From: Theocolax elegans
Lineage: Eukaryota; Arthropoda; Insecta; Hymenoptera; Cerocephalidae
Direction of reading: 5' to 3'
Assembly: GCA_026168455.1 (NCBI GenBank)
Contig: CM047431.1
Coordinates: forward strand, 46,503,466-46,567,465
DNA: 64,000 nucleotides
Positions 29,201-42,922 of the stretch are shown here, one piece after another. Position numbers and translations under genes: made by a program. Within the stretch, counting starts at the first letter, position 1. Each line of letters begins with the position of its first letter. The notes under the pieces are model-generated. The model searched no databases. It saw only the letters and a program-made list of their open reading frames with translations, and was not told the origin of the DNA.

Positions 29201-31155
29201 TGTGATGTAGTATCCCGCGCATTACACCACGTGGAATATACTTCTACCTGATACGATTTTGTTAATCTTCAATATCAATAATGCGTATATATATGTATTT
29301 ATGTTGTCCTCCTCACTGCCGTCGCCGACTCTGGTCTCGGGTTCGTGGTGCCGTCGTTGCGGGAACGACACTTGTTAGGAAAAGGGGGGGGTGAGGAGAC
29401 TCGATCGTATTAAAAGTAATTATAACCAGAATATAAGAATATTTCCATCAATATGTTTATTATAATTTACTTATATAAATTAATTCCCGACAATTATTTT
29501 CGAAAGCAATATTATTTTATACGGGCCCGATCTTCCCGTCACACTTCTTTCAATCAAACACTATAAACTATATATATATATATATTAATTTGGATTTAAT
29601 CCAATCACAAAAAGTTATTAATATCCCGAAAAATTATTGAGTACCGCGGTGAGGAACCCGATTCATTCCAAAAAGAGAAATTTATAAATTACAAAAATAA
29701 ATGGCCACGTGCAGACCACTCACCGCTAGCTTCTTTTATTCTCCTTCTCCGTCTAAATCTCTTCTTCTTCCCGTATCTTCCTTTTTGACAGGATTTTCAA
29801 ATTATCACCTTAATATTCTTTAAGTAACTATATTTCCTTCTATGTTCCTTTCAATTCTAATTTCTTTTCTCTCAACTGTCTCACTATCTTTCCCACAATG
29901 CTCTTTACTTCTCAATTAACTCTCGAAATCTCTCGGTGCTTCTCCGTAAAGGTATCGGCGGTGAGTGAGTGGTCGTTCTTCTTCCTCGATATCCTTTTCC
30001 GTTTTTCCGTTACACGGCGCTACTCGTATCCTTCTTTGTCGTAGTTCTTCTCCAATCCCGTTCTCCTATCGTCTAGTTTGAATTTCCTGCCAACTACTGT
30101 ACCGCCACCTATTCCTCTCTTCTTCAACTTCTCTCCTAGTGGCGGTACAACTCTCGCAAAGATGATCCGCAGCGGGCGAATTCTCCACCTCCCCCATTGC
30201 ATCAGTATATCTTCTTTCTTTCTCTTACACACGGGGAGTCTATCTGGATCGTTCCCGCTCGTTCCTCCGTTCCCCCGCGGCGCACCACCATCTTGCGTCG
30301 AGCAGTTGCGCGAGAGCGAGAAGGCTTCCCCCACTCTCACGCTCGACGAGAGATCTAGACATGTTGTTTGTCTCCGTGCGCGTATACTCGTATGCATTTT
30401 TGTACATCGTGAGTTTCGTTGGTGTTCTACGGGATCAACCTCTTCGCCGGGGGAACTCCGCACCTAGACAGGATCACCGCAACGTTGGCTCCCGTGGACG
30501 AGGACAGGTGTAGACGGCATCGATGGACACAGGTAGACTTCGCTTGTACGGTAGGTGGTATCGTTTCTCGTGTTGCCTTTCATTCCTCTCCATCTCCTTT
30601 ATTTCCTTACATTTTCCTCAAACATACATATATAAAATAAGATTATTTCCCATCCTATCCTTCGGTGAACGTCGGTGACGAGAATGGCTCGGGCCTATAT
30701 TCTTAAACCAATGTTTACCTATTCCTAACCTCAAACTTCCCATACAAAACAAACATTTCCTTATATCCCATATATCTATTATATTTATCCTAACCTATCC
30801 TACATTCTTTAATATTAATTTACTTATGATTATTTTATTTACAGAAGGCCCAGGAACCATATACATGCTCCAGCGAACCCTCAGGATCACCAGCGAAGGC
30901 TACCCAAGGAGTCCTTCAGAGTACGAGTAGTCATCGCTGGACCACTATTGGACCCCAGGATTCTAATACGCATCCAGGTAATAATATTATACATATTATA
31001 CTATATTCATTTCTTTTTCTTATATTAATTTACATTCATAAGTTTCTGTTTATTTATGACTAATATATATGTTTTTGTTTTAGGTGTGCCCCGCTCTGAT
31101 AATCTCCCCCCTGACAACATATATTTGTATGTGGGCTAGTGAGGTTCGCCTCACA
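29201..31155 (-). repeat. 5' LTR of the gypsy element
   Basis: 1955 bp, matching 15805-17758 except for a TA-run length difference near 29570-29585, one missing T near 30005 and a T for C near 31004. Such low divergence means the two LTRs were copied from one template very recently. It should hold the promoter for the genomic RNA on the minus strand. Confidence 0.95.
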
Positions 31156-31159
31156 ACTT

Positions 31160-33426
31160 GTACAAACGCTATCCAAACCTATAAAAAACTGTTTGAGACA
31201 GCTGCTGTCTAAACTAGTATTGCAGATACTCGAATGCAGTACTGCTGTCGCACGAAACAGAAAAGAACATAAATTAAAATTATTTGTATGTAAATTACAC
31301 AATTTACAATTACTTAAAAACGTAATAAATTATATTTTTAAAAGTAATATTTAATCTCCATCGTATCATCTATTGTATTATATAGAGTAGCTGTATTATT
31401 ATCAAATATTATTCACAACATTTTAATTAATTTATTTGTAATACAATTGAAATAAAAGATGACCATACAATATATTTAAAATTACTTTAAAGTATAATTT
31501 ATGAGATTTTTTCTACATCATTTTTAAATTTTAGAATAAATTGTTAATTATCTATAATAAATCACTTTTCTGAAATTTAACTCAAGCTTGTTCACTTAAA
31601 AAATTTAATAATGTTATTGAGTATCTGATAAACAGTACGACAATACGCTTGTCTTATATCCAAACAATAAAGCACATAAATATAACGTACACGACTTCAA
31701 AACCCATAGATTTTTCTATAAATATCGGTCTGCAGCCAACTTTTAGGAATTAAATCAATTTGATTAACTGCGACCACGCCATTGATTTTAAAGAGAGGTG
31801 TTATTTTCGATTATTGATTATAGAGAACCATATAATTTCTTAACTGCCGTTTTGTTTCCATTCAACAAGGAACATATTTTTCTGTAGTACCTATTCCAGA
31901 TATTGGAATTGCTGCAGATTACGAATCTGTAATCGAATTATAGAAACTCAATTTTGGAAAATCTTATTACAAATGTATTAATAAATAACCTCAAAAACCT
32001 TTGTATAATTCGAAATTTGGTCATAATTTAAATTTTTTTTTAAATTTCGTCGGTCATATTGGATTTGTTATCTTAAATTTTCGAAATCTGATTGGAGATT
32101 CGTAATTGGTGACTTCAAAAACCTATAAACTCAGAATTAAAGACTGTTTCAATCAAACTTGTCTTTAGATCCATTCTTTTGTTTAATATATTAATAATCA
32201 TTGTTAACTTTTATAATAAAATATAATAGAGGATCGTAAAGAATAACTATACTAGAGTCCAAAAAGCTTAATTGCACGTCTTTAATTGTGAAAGTATGAA
32301 GGTAAGAGGAAATGAATGAAATTAAATTTGTGAATTATATAAATACACCGACTCTCACATGGTTAACAAATTACATATTGTTTGTTGATTAAAAATTGAA
32401 AAGAACATTCTGCATCATTAAAATAATATAGAAAATATAGTTAATTTATAGAATTCGTTCATAAATTCACTATAAAATCACGCTAGCATTTCATTAATTT
32501 TCTATCAGGTTAAATGTTAATTGAATTTTAAAAAAATTGATATTATTGAAACGGAAGCAGACTCGTTGCATCGGACAAATAAATGTTCCGATTCAAATTT
32601 CATAAAATAAACCTGCATCTAGTCTCTCTTTTTTCATGTCAGTTGTTATCTCACGGTCACTAAACGTGTACATGTTTACAAACGACTGTCAGTTATAGTT
32701 AACAATGCGCGCATCTTATCCAACGAGTATATTTGTATACGTCGCATGTGTTTTCCATTTATTTATTTTTTTTTTTTCGCAAAAATTAATAGCTGCGTGT
32801 TACATTTTTCATATATGTAAAATATAATATTATTAAAAATTTAATTAATATAGAAAAATTTTGATTTTGCTTAAACAATTTTCACATTTATAAGGGGAAA
32901 AAAAGTCTTACATCGACTTTAAGAAATAAAGGTAGGAAGTTTCAATGCAGGATTTTTACTATCGCGTCTATGACTTTTACGTCGGCGACTGTATTAGGAA
33001 AGGATTTATGGAAAAGTGTAGCAGTATTCAACGTGCTGTTACGTTTCACGTATCCACGTAAAGTTACAAACTGCAACCAAAAGTTAAAAGCGAAAATCAA
33101 ATGAGTAGAAGAAAAAGTAATACGATTTGAATTACGTCAGCACTTACCAAATATTAAACGCAATCCAGGCTCACCAACTGAGATGTATTTTTTTTTTGTA
33201 TCAATTGATTTTTATATTAAAGTGTAACCTAATAAATCACGAGAACATTGTCATTGTTCAAGATGTTTGGTTAAATAGTTTACGAGATTTATTGTTTTGA
33301 AAATATGAACGCATTAAAAATTAATGCATTCGATTTTTACTTGTTCTGCTAAAAAAACAGTCAAACCTTTTTAATGTCGTTTCTGAATGCATTAATATTT
33401 CTATATGAAATTTAACACGCTGATAG
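31160..33426. other. AT-rich DNA downstream of the retrotransposon
   Basis: 31160-31290 is slightly GC-richer and would be contiguous with 15.8 kb before the insertion. No ORF, RNA or repeat with support was found in the rest. Confidence 0.35.
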
Positions 33427-34302
33427 TTAACGGGATGTCGGACCCAAGTTACAGGGATCTACATCTTTCAACAATTATGTTAGAAACATAAAAATAAGAA
33501 TCTAAAAAAATTCATATGGGTAGTTTAAAACGAAAGCGAGGGCATGTCGTTTTGATTTTTTAAGAAAAAATAAATTTGTTAATAATAATTGAATAAACAA
33601 TTTTTGGTCGGTAATTATTGATATAAAAAGGCATTAATTATCAACAAAAAAATCAGAATTAAAATACAGATTTAAATATCTGAAAAAATTTGAGTTTACT
33701 GTTAAACATGTAAACTAAGGGCATGGCGTTCAGGATTTTCTAACAAATTTATTCTTTTGTTTCGAAAAAAAATATTTAAAATGACCATTTTATGAGTCCG
33801 AGTTCCCGTTAATACCAAAATAAAAGTCAATTATGTATTCTTTTTTCATTAATCAACATATTTATTTCTAATTAAAAATAGTGTTCTTGCCTACATTCAC
33901 TTGATTACTACACCAATCGCTTTGAAACTTTGCAGGGGTCGGTATCGGACTCGGCAAATGGCCATCTTTTACTTTTTTATATACAAATGAATACATTTAT
34001 TAAAAAATCCTAAACGTCAGGCCCTCAGGCATACATTTTTCAGATTCTGAAATCCATAATTTGATTACGATGTTTGGGAGGAAAGTTTATGCATTTTTCG
34101 ACTAATAATTACCAATCAAAAACTGTTCACTCAATTACTCTTTAAAAAATTATTTTTTCTTAAAAATATCAAAACGTCAAGCCCTTTTTTATGTTTTAAG
34201 CTGTCTAATAGAATTTTTTCAGATTTTTCAATCAATATTTTAGATATAATTTTTGGGTTAAAATGGGCAGATTCCTATAATTTAGGTCCGACATCCCGTT
34301 AA
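33427..34302. mobile_element. piggyBac-like MITE (TTAA, CGGGATGTCGGACC ends)
   Basis: TTAA at 33427-33430 and 34299-34302 bound inverted ends, CGGGATGTCGGACC and GGTCCGACATCCCG. Homology between the ends continues inward, with imperfect GGGATCTACAT versus the complement of GGGCAGATTCC. 876 bp, non-coding. Its right TTAA is also the left TTAA of the foldback element that follows. Confidence 0.75.
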
Positions 34303-35877
34303 CCCATTTCCTCCCAAAATGTCCATTTTGGCCATCAACTTTCAACAACTTATTGCTATTTGTTTTCACAACTCCCAAAAAATGCTAAAGCCATATTCCA
34401 CTATTTTCGAGGTCGCTCTATCGATTCATGCCATTTAGAAAACGGAAAAATAATTTCCAGCCCCCGAATTTTCCATTTTAAAAAAAAAAAGCTTGTTTTT
34501 AAGGATTTTTTTTTCAAAAAAGTGCAATTTACAGTGCTTAATGCACTTAGAAATTTAGTAAAATGAATGAAAACAGGGAGGTCGAGGTCCAGTGTATAGA
34601 GTTATGCTATTTGGATATTTTATTTTTTTCGTCTAAGGGTTGTAAAACCACCCCTAAATAGGACAATTTGACAATAACTAAGGTTGAATATGTATATTCA
34701 CATATACACATATGCGTATGGATGTTTATGTTTTTGAGGGCGCTGATTTCGATTTTTAAGTCAAATATAGGAAATTCAAGATGGCGGACCCAATATGGTG
34801 ATCGATAGATTTTGATTTCGCGTATTTTTTTTCAAGCTCTTTCGGATTGTTGTTGACGAATGCAAGGTCAAAACTGCAACATTCAAATTCGTAAATTCAA
34901 AATGGCAGATTCAGTTTGGCGACTATTTTTTCGAATTGTCAGTTCTTAAATTTTTTTCGACGTCTTTAGCCAGTATGTAAGTATAACTGTTACCGATTCT
35001 CACCGCGAGGAGGTAGACATGTACCGAGAATCATTTTACTTTTTTTTGTTTTTTTTTTTTTATTCTTTTTTTACTTTTTTTGATTTTGTTTTTTTTCTTT
35101 TTTTAATTTTACGAAATACATTCTAAATTTGACATAAAAATTGTAATTGGCGGACCGAAAAATCCCCGAACACCAAGCCTTCTTCCTATAGTACAAAAAC
35201 TTGAAAATTTGAAAAAAAAATGGTCGCCATATTGAATAGGCCATATTGAAGACATGCTTTATAATTGTGTAGTTCTGAATTTATGACGTTGGATTCATCA
35301 TCAACAATCCGAAAGAGATTCCTGCAGTAGATTTAACATAGTTTGAAAAAAATACGCGAAATCAAAATTTATCAGTCGCCATATTGGGTCCGCCATCTTG
35401 AATTTCCTATATTTAACTTAAAAATCGAAATCAGCGCCCTCAAAAACATAAACATCCATACGCATATGTGTATATGTGAATATACATATTCAACCTTAGT
35501 TATTGTCATTTTGTCCTATTTAGGGGTGGTTTTACAACCCTTAGACGAAAAAAATAAAATATCCAAATAGCATAACTCTATACACTGGACCTCGACCTCC
35601 CTGTTTTCATTCATTTTACTAAATTTCTAAGTGCATTAAGCACTGTAAATTGCACTTTTTGAAAAAAAAAATCCTTAAAAACAAGCTTTTTTTTTTAAAA
35701 TGGAAAATTCGGGGGCTGGAAATTATTTTTCCGTTTTCTAAATGGCATGAATCGATAGAGCGACCTCGAAAATAGTGGAATATGGCTTTAGCATTTTTTG
35801 GGAGTTGTGAAAACAAATAGCAATAAGTTGTTGAAAGTTGATGGCCAAAATGGACATTTTGGGAGGAAATGGGTTAA
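34299..35877. mobile_element. 1.58-kb foldback element (TTAA-flanked)
   Basis: TTAA sites at 34299-34302 and 35874-35877 bound ends CCCATTTCCTCCC and GGGAGGAAATGGG. The left arm (to about 34960) and right arm (from about 35230) are inverted copies throughout, e.g. AAAACAGGGAGGTCGAGGTC at 34570 and its complement near 35600. The centre is a T-rich low-complexity stretch near 35040-35110. The mirrored frames in the two arms are not genes. The termini suggest mobilisation by a TTAA-specific transposase. Confidence 0.85.
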
Positions 35878-37407
35878 GTCGTAGCTAAGGTCAATGTTCT
35901 TGTGATTTTGTTAACGTTTTATTAAATCATTTAAAATTGTTAAAATAGTGCAGATCAGTCAGTAAATAATTTGTACGGTAATATAAACGTTATAAAAAGT
36001 TTGACGTTTCCATAAGGGTCCCTTAGAAACGGTGGGCTCAGTTAAAGATGCTGTTCCAAAAGGAAATAAGGACACCTCCGGGTACGATTCCACCACTCTA
36101 CCGACCTAGCCATCGCTGGCCTTATAAACAAAGAATTAATTTGTAATTTATAAAATATAATAGTATTTGAGAAAGTGTAAAAAGACGTTTTTGTTTATAC
36201 AAACAACTTTTACCTCTGCAAATAAATTTCAGACTAAAAAAGACAGTCGCGTTTTCAATTTAATCACTTACGAAAAATATGAAGCGGATTTAACATAAAC
36301 AACACTTTTTGGTGAAGAATTTTTCTAATTGTATTTTGAGTATAAAATTTTTCACTATAAGGTTGATCGTCAATAAACAAAGACACGTTCTCTTGGATTA
36401 GTTAAAATATTATTATATTTTATAAATTAAAATTCAATTGTTTGACTCCCAGTTTATTGTTTCAACAAATTTTATACAAACATTTTTTACATTTTTTTTT
36501 AAAAATGTTAAAATAATGAATCTTATTATGTACTCCACCGATTGCCTTGAAATATTGCACAATCATAGGTTCCACCTTAACAAAGGGTAATGATCGCATG
36601 ACTTAATTGAAATTTTAATATCAATTATCAATTTTTGTTAATCACTCATATGGTAACGTCCTAACTTTGACATCCCCTTAATAGTTTGATAAAATTCCAC
36701 GGTTACCCTTTTACATCACAGTGTAAATAAGATGTAATTATAATTTACTAAAATTAAAAAGAAAAAGAAAAAGAATATTTTGCGTTCATTTAGAAGAGTT
36801 TCATTAAAATATTTTATGAATATACATGTACTATATTACACGCGTATAATGTAATTACGACATTGTTGCCCGGGATACTACCATTTTAATACGCATAAGT
36901 TAAATTCTTACGAAAAGAAGTTTATAAATGAAATAGGGAAAATATAAGGGATATATAAGGAAAACAAGATTGTTCTTATGGACGATATAATGATTGACAA
37001 TGGTTAAGATTATAGGTGGACTAAACATTTGGTTGTCGGTGAGTTGATGGAATTCCAATTGGACGTCGCATCTCAACGTATGAATAATTAATTCGTTCGT
37101 CGAGGCTAACGTAACCCTTTGAGAATTCCCACGGAAATCGGACTGACGTGCCGTGGTGGAACGGGAAAGGTGGGGGGAAAGGGGCTGCTCGATCCAATAG
37201 GATACACGAGACGATAGACGAGAGAAGCTAAAAAGACCGCGGGAACTAATTTCAGTTCGGAATAAGGGAAGAGAGAGAGAGAGAGAGATTTATTATTCGC
37301 TTGGAGCGCGAAATCCTCCGCTTGTTATTTTGGACTTTATGATTGATGCGGAAATAATGCGGTGGGTTAGGTACGTGGAACTATATACCTTCGCTTCGAT
37401 ACTCCAA
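35878..37407. repeat. Tandem unit F, copy 1
   Basis: DNA flanking the foldback element that is repeated at 38848 (offset 2971) and 40793 (offset a further 1942-1945). It contains a decayed tRNA-SINE head (about 36055-36121), an orphan TTAA element end at 36671-36681, a GA run at about 37271-37288 and a GC-richer 37070-37380. No ORF is supported. It breaks at GATACTCCAAATT, where foldback sequence resumes. Confidence 0.8.
36055..36121 (-). mobile_element. Decayed tRNA-derived SINE head (also at 39026 and 40970)
   Basis: On the minus strand GGCCAGCGATGGCTAGGTCGG keeps an A box, and GGAATCGTACCC is a damaged B box. It resembles the SINE at 10332-10542 (GGCCTGCGATGGCTCGGTCGG). It was carried along in all three tandem units, so it predates the duplication. 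Too damaged to be transcribed efficiently. Confidence 0.5.
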
Positions 37408-38847
37408 ATTTAGAAAACGGAAAAATAATTTCCAGCCCCCGAATTTTCCATTTTAAAAAAAAAAGCTTGTTTTTAAGGATTTTTTTTTCAAAAAAGTGCA
37501 ATTTACAGTGCTTAATGCACTTAGAAATTTAGTAAAATGAATGAAAACAGGGAGGTCGAGGTCCAGTGTATAGAGTTATGCTATTTGGATATTTTATTTT
37601 TTTCGTCTAAGGGTTGTAAAACCACCCCTAAATAGGACAATTTGACAATAACTAAGGTTGAATATGTATATTCACATATACACATATGCGTATGGATGTT
37701 TATGTTTTTGAGGGCGCTGATTTCGATTTTTAAGTCAAATATAGGAAATTCAAGATGGCGGACCCAATATGGTGATCGATAGATTTTGATTTCGCGTGTT
37801 TTTTTCAAGCTCTTTCGGATTGTTGTTGACGAATGCAAGGTCAAAACTGCAACATTCAAATTCGTAAATTCAAAATGGCAGATTCAGTTTGGCGACTATT
37901 TTTTCGAATTGTCAGTTCTTAAATTTTTTCGACGTCTTTAGCCAGTATGTAAGTATAACTGTTACCGATTCTCACCGCGAGGAGGTAGACATGTACCGAG
38001 AATCATTTTACTTTTTTTTGTTTTTTTTTTTTTTATTCTTTTTTTTACTTTTTTTGATTTTGTTTTTTTTCTTTTTTAATTTTACGAAATACATTCTAAA
38101 TTTGACATAAAAATTGTAATTGGCGGACCGAAAAATCCCCGAACACCAAGCCTTCTTCCTATAGTACAAAAACTTGAAAATTTGAAAAAAAATGGTCGCC
38201 ATATTGAATAGGCCATATTGAAGACATGCTTTATAATTGTGTAGTTCTGAATTTATGACGTTGGATTCATCATCAACAATCCGAAAGAGATTCCTGCAGT
38301 AGATTTAACATAGTTTGAAAAAAATACGCGAAATCAAAATTTATCAGTCGCCATATTGGGTCCGCCATCTTGAATTTCCTATATTTAACTTAAAAATCGA
38401 AATCAGCGCCCTCAAAAACATAAACATCCATACGCATATGTGTATATGTGAATATACATATTCAACCTTAGTTATTGTCATTTTGTCCTATTTAGGGGTG
38501 GTTTTACAACCCTTAGACGAAAAAAATAAAATATCCAAATAGCATAACTCTATACACTGGACCTCGACCTCCCTGTTTTCATTCATTTTACTAAATTTCT
38601 AAGTGCATTAAGCACTGTAAATTGCACTTTTTTGAAAAAAAAATCCTTAAAAACAAGCTTTTTTTTTTAAAATGGAAAATTCGGGGGCTGGAAATTATTT
38701 TTCCGTTTTCTAAATGGCATGAATCGATAGAGCGACCTCGAAAATAGTGGAATATGGCTTTAGCATTTTTTGGGAGTTGTGAAAACAAATAGCAATAAGT
38801 TGTTGAAAGTTGATGGCCAAAATGGACATTTTGGGAGGAAATGGGTT
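37408..38847. mobile_element. Foldback element copy 2, left end missing
   Basis: Matches 34434-35876. It starts at TTAGAAAACGGAAAAATA inside the left arm, lacks the terminal 135 bp on that side, and keeps the whole right arm. It forms part of the tandem duplication rather than an independent insertion, because the same flank follows it. Confidence 0.8.
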
Positions 38848-40643
38848 AAGTCGTAGCTAAGGTCAATGTTCTTGTGATTTTGTTAACGTTTTATTAAATC
38901 ATTTAAAATTGTTAAAATAGTGCAGATCAGTCAGTAAATAATTTGTACGGTAATATAAACGTTATAAAAAGTTTGACGTTTCCATAAGGGTCCCTTAGAA
39001 ACGGTGGGCTCAGTTAAAGATGCTGTTCCAAAAGGAAATAAGGACACCTCCGGGTACGATTCCACCACTCTACCGACCTAGCCATCGCTGGCCTTATAAA
39101 CAAAGAATTAATTTGTAATTTATAAAATATAATAGTATTTGAGAAAGTGTAAAAAGACGTTTTTGTTTATACAAACAACTTTTACCTCTGCAAATAAATT
39201 TCAGACTAAAAAAGACAGTCGCGTTTTCAATTTAATCACTTACGAAAAATATGAAGCGGATTTAACATAAACAACACTTTTTGGTGAAGAATTTTTCTAA
39301 TTGTATTTTGAGTATAAAATTTTTCACTAAGGTTGATCGTCAATAAACAAAGACACGTTCTCTTGGATTAGTTAAAATATTATTATATTTTATAAATTAA
39401 AATTCAATTGTTTGACTCCCAGTTTATTGTTTCAACAAATTTTATACAAACATTTTTACATTTTTTTTTTAAAAATGTTAAAATAATGAATCTTATTATG
39501 TACTCCACCGATTGCCTTGAAATATTGCACAATCATAGGTTCCACCTTAACAAAGGGTAATGATCGCATGACTTAATTGAAATTTTAATATCAATTATCA
39601 ATTTTTGTTAATCACTCATATGGTAACGTCCTAACTTTGACATCCCCTTAATAGTTTGATAAAATTCCACGGTTACCCTTTTACATCACAGTGTAAATAA
39701 GATGTAATTATAATTTACTAAAATTAAAAAGAAAAAGAAAAAGAATATTTTGCGTTCATTTAGAAGAGTTTCATTAAAATATTTTATGAATATACATGTA
39801 CTATATTACACGCGTATAATGTAATTACGACATTGTTGCCCGGGATACTACCATTTTAATACGCATAAGTTAAATTCTTACGAAAAGAAGTTTATAAATG
39901 AAATAGGGAAAATATAAGGGATATATAAGGAAAACAAGATTGTTCTTATGGACGATATAATGATTGACAATGGTTAAGATTATAGGTGGACTAAACATTT
40001 GGTTGTCGGTGAGTTGATGGAATTCCAATTGGACGTCGCATCTCAACGTATGAATAATTAATTCGTTCGTCGAGGCTAACGTAACCCTTTGAGAATTCCC
40101 ACGGAAATCGGACTGACGTGCCGTGGTGGAACGGGAAAGGTGGGGGGAAAGGGGCTGCTCGATCCAATAGGATACACGAGACGATAGACGAGAGAAGCTA
40201 AAAAGACCGCGGGAACTAATTTCAGTTCGGAATAAGGAAGAGAGAGAGAGAGAGAGAGAGATTTATTATTCGCTTGGAGCGCGAAATCCTCCGCTTGTTA
40301 TTTTGGACTTTATGATTGATGCGGAAATAATGCGGTGGGTTAGGTACGTGGAACTATATACCTTCGCTTCGATACTCCAAATTGAGAATACGCCAAAGTA
40401 GAAATTAACTTTTCTTTACCACCACATTTTTCAGTTTATTCATTTGAGTTTGTAACGCACGTTTAAGTTCGCCGAAACTTTTTTTACGCTATTCCCACCG
40501 GCTTCGTATACGTTCCAATCTAAGTAACTTTAGGCGACGCGTACTACGCCGCTTTCGAATAAGGAACAAAAATTGTTAATTATTACGCAGCTCGATTTAG
40601 GAATTTTTTTTAACGAATGACATTATTTTCATTCGATTGCTTT
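38848..40643. repeat. Tandem unit F, copy 2 (longer)
   Basis: Repeats 35878-37407 and then continues about 260 bp further, through GAGAATACGCCAAAG to ATTCGATTGCTTT, where it is cut and joined to the right-arm tip of the foldback element. The extra 260 bp is found again at the end of copy 3, so it is the original downstream DNA. Confidence 0.8.
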
Positions 40644-40792
40644 CCGTTTTCTAAATGGCATGAATCGATAGAGCGACCCTCCGAAAATAGTGGAATATGG
40701 CTTTAGCATTTTTTGGGAGTTGTGAAAACAATAGCAATAAGTTGTTGAAAGTTGATGGCCAAAATGGACATTTTGGGAGGAAATGGGTTAAG
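40644..40792. mobile_element. Foldback element copy 3, right-arm tip only
   Basis: Begins at CCGTTTTCTAAATGGCATG, the mirror image of the left-arm breakpoint of copy 2, and runs to the GGGTTAA end. Only the last 149 bp of the element is present. Confidence 0.75.
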
Positions 40793-42587
40793 TCGTAGCT
40801 AAGGTCAATGTTCTCGTAATTTTGTTAACGTTTTATTAAATCATTTAAAATTGTTAAAATAGTGCAGATCAGTCAGTAAATAATTTGTACGGTAATATAA
40901 ACGTTATAAAAAGTTTGACGTTTCCATAAGGGTCCCTTAGAAACGGTGGGCTCAGTTAAAGATGCTGTTCCAAAAGGAAATAAGGACACCTCCGGGTACG
41001 ATTCCACCACTCTACCGACCTAGCCATCGCTGGCCTTATAAACAAAGAATTAATTTGTAATTTATAAAATATAATAGTATTTGAGAAAGTGTAAAAAGAC
41101 GTTTTTGTTTATACAAACAACTTTTACCTCTGAAAATAAATTTCAGACTAAAAAAGACAGTCGCGTTTTCAATTTAATCACTTACGAAAAATATGAAGCG
41201 GATTTAACATAAACAACACTTTTTGGTGAAGAATTTTTCTAATTGTATTTTGAGTATAAAATTTTTCACTAAGGTTGATCGTCAATAAACAAAGACACGT
41301 TCTCTTGGATTAGTTAAAATATTATTATATTTTATAAATTAAAATTCAATTGTTTGACTCCCAGTTTATTGTTTCAACAAATTTTATACAAACATTTTTT
41401 ACATTTTTTTTTTAAAAATGTTAAAATAATGAATCTTATTATGTACTCCACCGATTGCCTTGAAATATTGCACAATCATAGGTTCCACCTTAACAAAGGG
41501 TAATGATCGCATGACTTAATTGAAATTTTAATATCAATTATCAATTTTTGTTAATCACTCATATGGTAACGTCCTAACTTTGACATCCCCTTAATAGTTT
41601 GATAAAATTCCACGGTTACCCTTTTACATCACAGTGTAAATAAGATGTAATTATAATTTACTAAAATTAAAAAGAAAAAGAAAAAGAATATTTTGCGTTC
41701 ATTTAGAAGAGTTTCATTAAAATATTTTATGAATATACATGTACTATATTACACGCGTATAATGTAATTACGACATTGTTGCCCGGGATACTACCATTTT
41801 AATACGCATAAGTTAAATTCTTACGAAAAGAAGTTTATAAATGAAATAGGGAAAATATAAGGGATATATAAGGAAAACAAGATTGTTCTTATGGACGATA
41901 TAATGATTGACAATGGTTAAGATTATAGGTGGACTAAACATTTGGTTGTCGGTGAGTTGATGGAATTCCAATTGGACGTCGCATCTCAACGTATGAATAA
42001 TTAATTCGTTCGTCGAGGCTAACGTAACCCTTTGAGAATTCCCACGGAAATCGGACTGACGTGCCGTGGTGGAACGGGAAAGGTGGGGGGAAAGGGGCTG
42101 CTCGATCCAATAGGATACACGAGACGATAGACGAGAGAAGCTAAAAAGACCGCGGGAACTAATTTCAGTTCGGAATAAGGGAAGAGAGAGAGAGAGAGAG
42201 AGATTTATTATTCGCTTGGAGCGCGAAATCCTCCGCTTGTTATTTTGGACTTTATGATTGATGCGGAAATAATGCGGTGGGTTAGGTACGTGGAACTATA
42301 TACCTTCGCTTCGATACTCCAAATTGAGAATACGCCAAAGTAGAAATTAACTTTTCTTTACCACCACATTTTTCAGTTTATTCATTTGAGTTTGTAACGC
42401 ACGTTTAAGTTCGCCGAAACTTTTTTTACGCTATTCCCACCGGCTTCGTATACGTTCCAATCTAAGTAACTTTAGGCGACGCGTACTACGCCGCTTTCGA
42501 ATAAGGAACAAAAATTGTTAATTATTACGCAGCTCGATTTAGGAATTTTTTTTAACGAATGACATTATTTTCATTCGATTGCTTTTC
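40793..42587. repeat. Tandem unit F, copy 3
   Basis: Third copy of the flank. It runs past the copy-2 breakpoint into unique DNA (GCTTTTCATTTTCGTGTGAG), so this copy holds the ancestral right junction. It differs from the others in GA-run length and a few single bases. Confidence 0.8.
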
Positions 42588-42922
42588 ATTTTCGTGTGAG
42601 GAGAGCGAATGTATCACGTGGAATATTGAGCAGCGCTTAAAGTATACATTACGGTGTAATGTATAATCTCTAACATAAATTATACACACCTACAAAAATG
42701 TTACTCTAATGAATATTGCGTGTACCACCTGTTTTACGTAACTTGTTTTTTTTTTTTATAGGTATTTATTAAAGAAAATCGATGTTTATACCTATTTTAT
42801 TTTTATTATCGATCGACTATGAACTAAATATAATAAGGAATGTTAAACTAAAAATTACTATTTTACATTGAAATACCAATCACTTTGACACTGCACAATT
42901 ATATAACGTTTATTTTTAACTA

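Larger units (their letters stand above)
15805..31155 (-). mobile_element. Full-length Ty3/gypsy LTR retrotransposon, 15.35 kb
   Basis: The element encodes on the minus strand and has two 1.95 kb LTRs starting TG and ending CA, a 4-bp target duplication, a primer-binding site, a polypurine tract, gag, a middle frame, pol with all catalytic domains, and an extra 837-codon ORF. Domain order PR-RT-RH-IN places it in Ty3/gypsy (Metaviridae) rather than copia or Pao. It is larger than most gypsy elements (commonly 5-12 kb) because of long LTRs, a 1.5 kb leader and the extra ORF. All ORFs look open, and the LTRs differ by a 2-bp TA indel, a 1-bp T indel and one C/T change that I could find. It is therefore young and possibly still mobile. 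Confidence 0.95.

Noticed and set aside
34360..38788. Repeated 65-92-codon frames in the foldback arms
   Set aside because: They occur as mirror images in both arms of non-coding palindromes and carry no domain.
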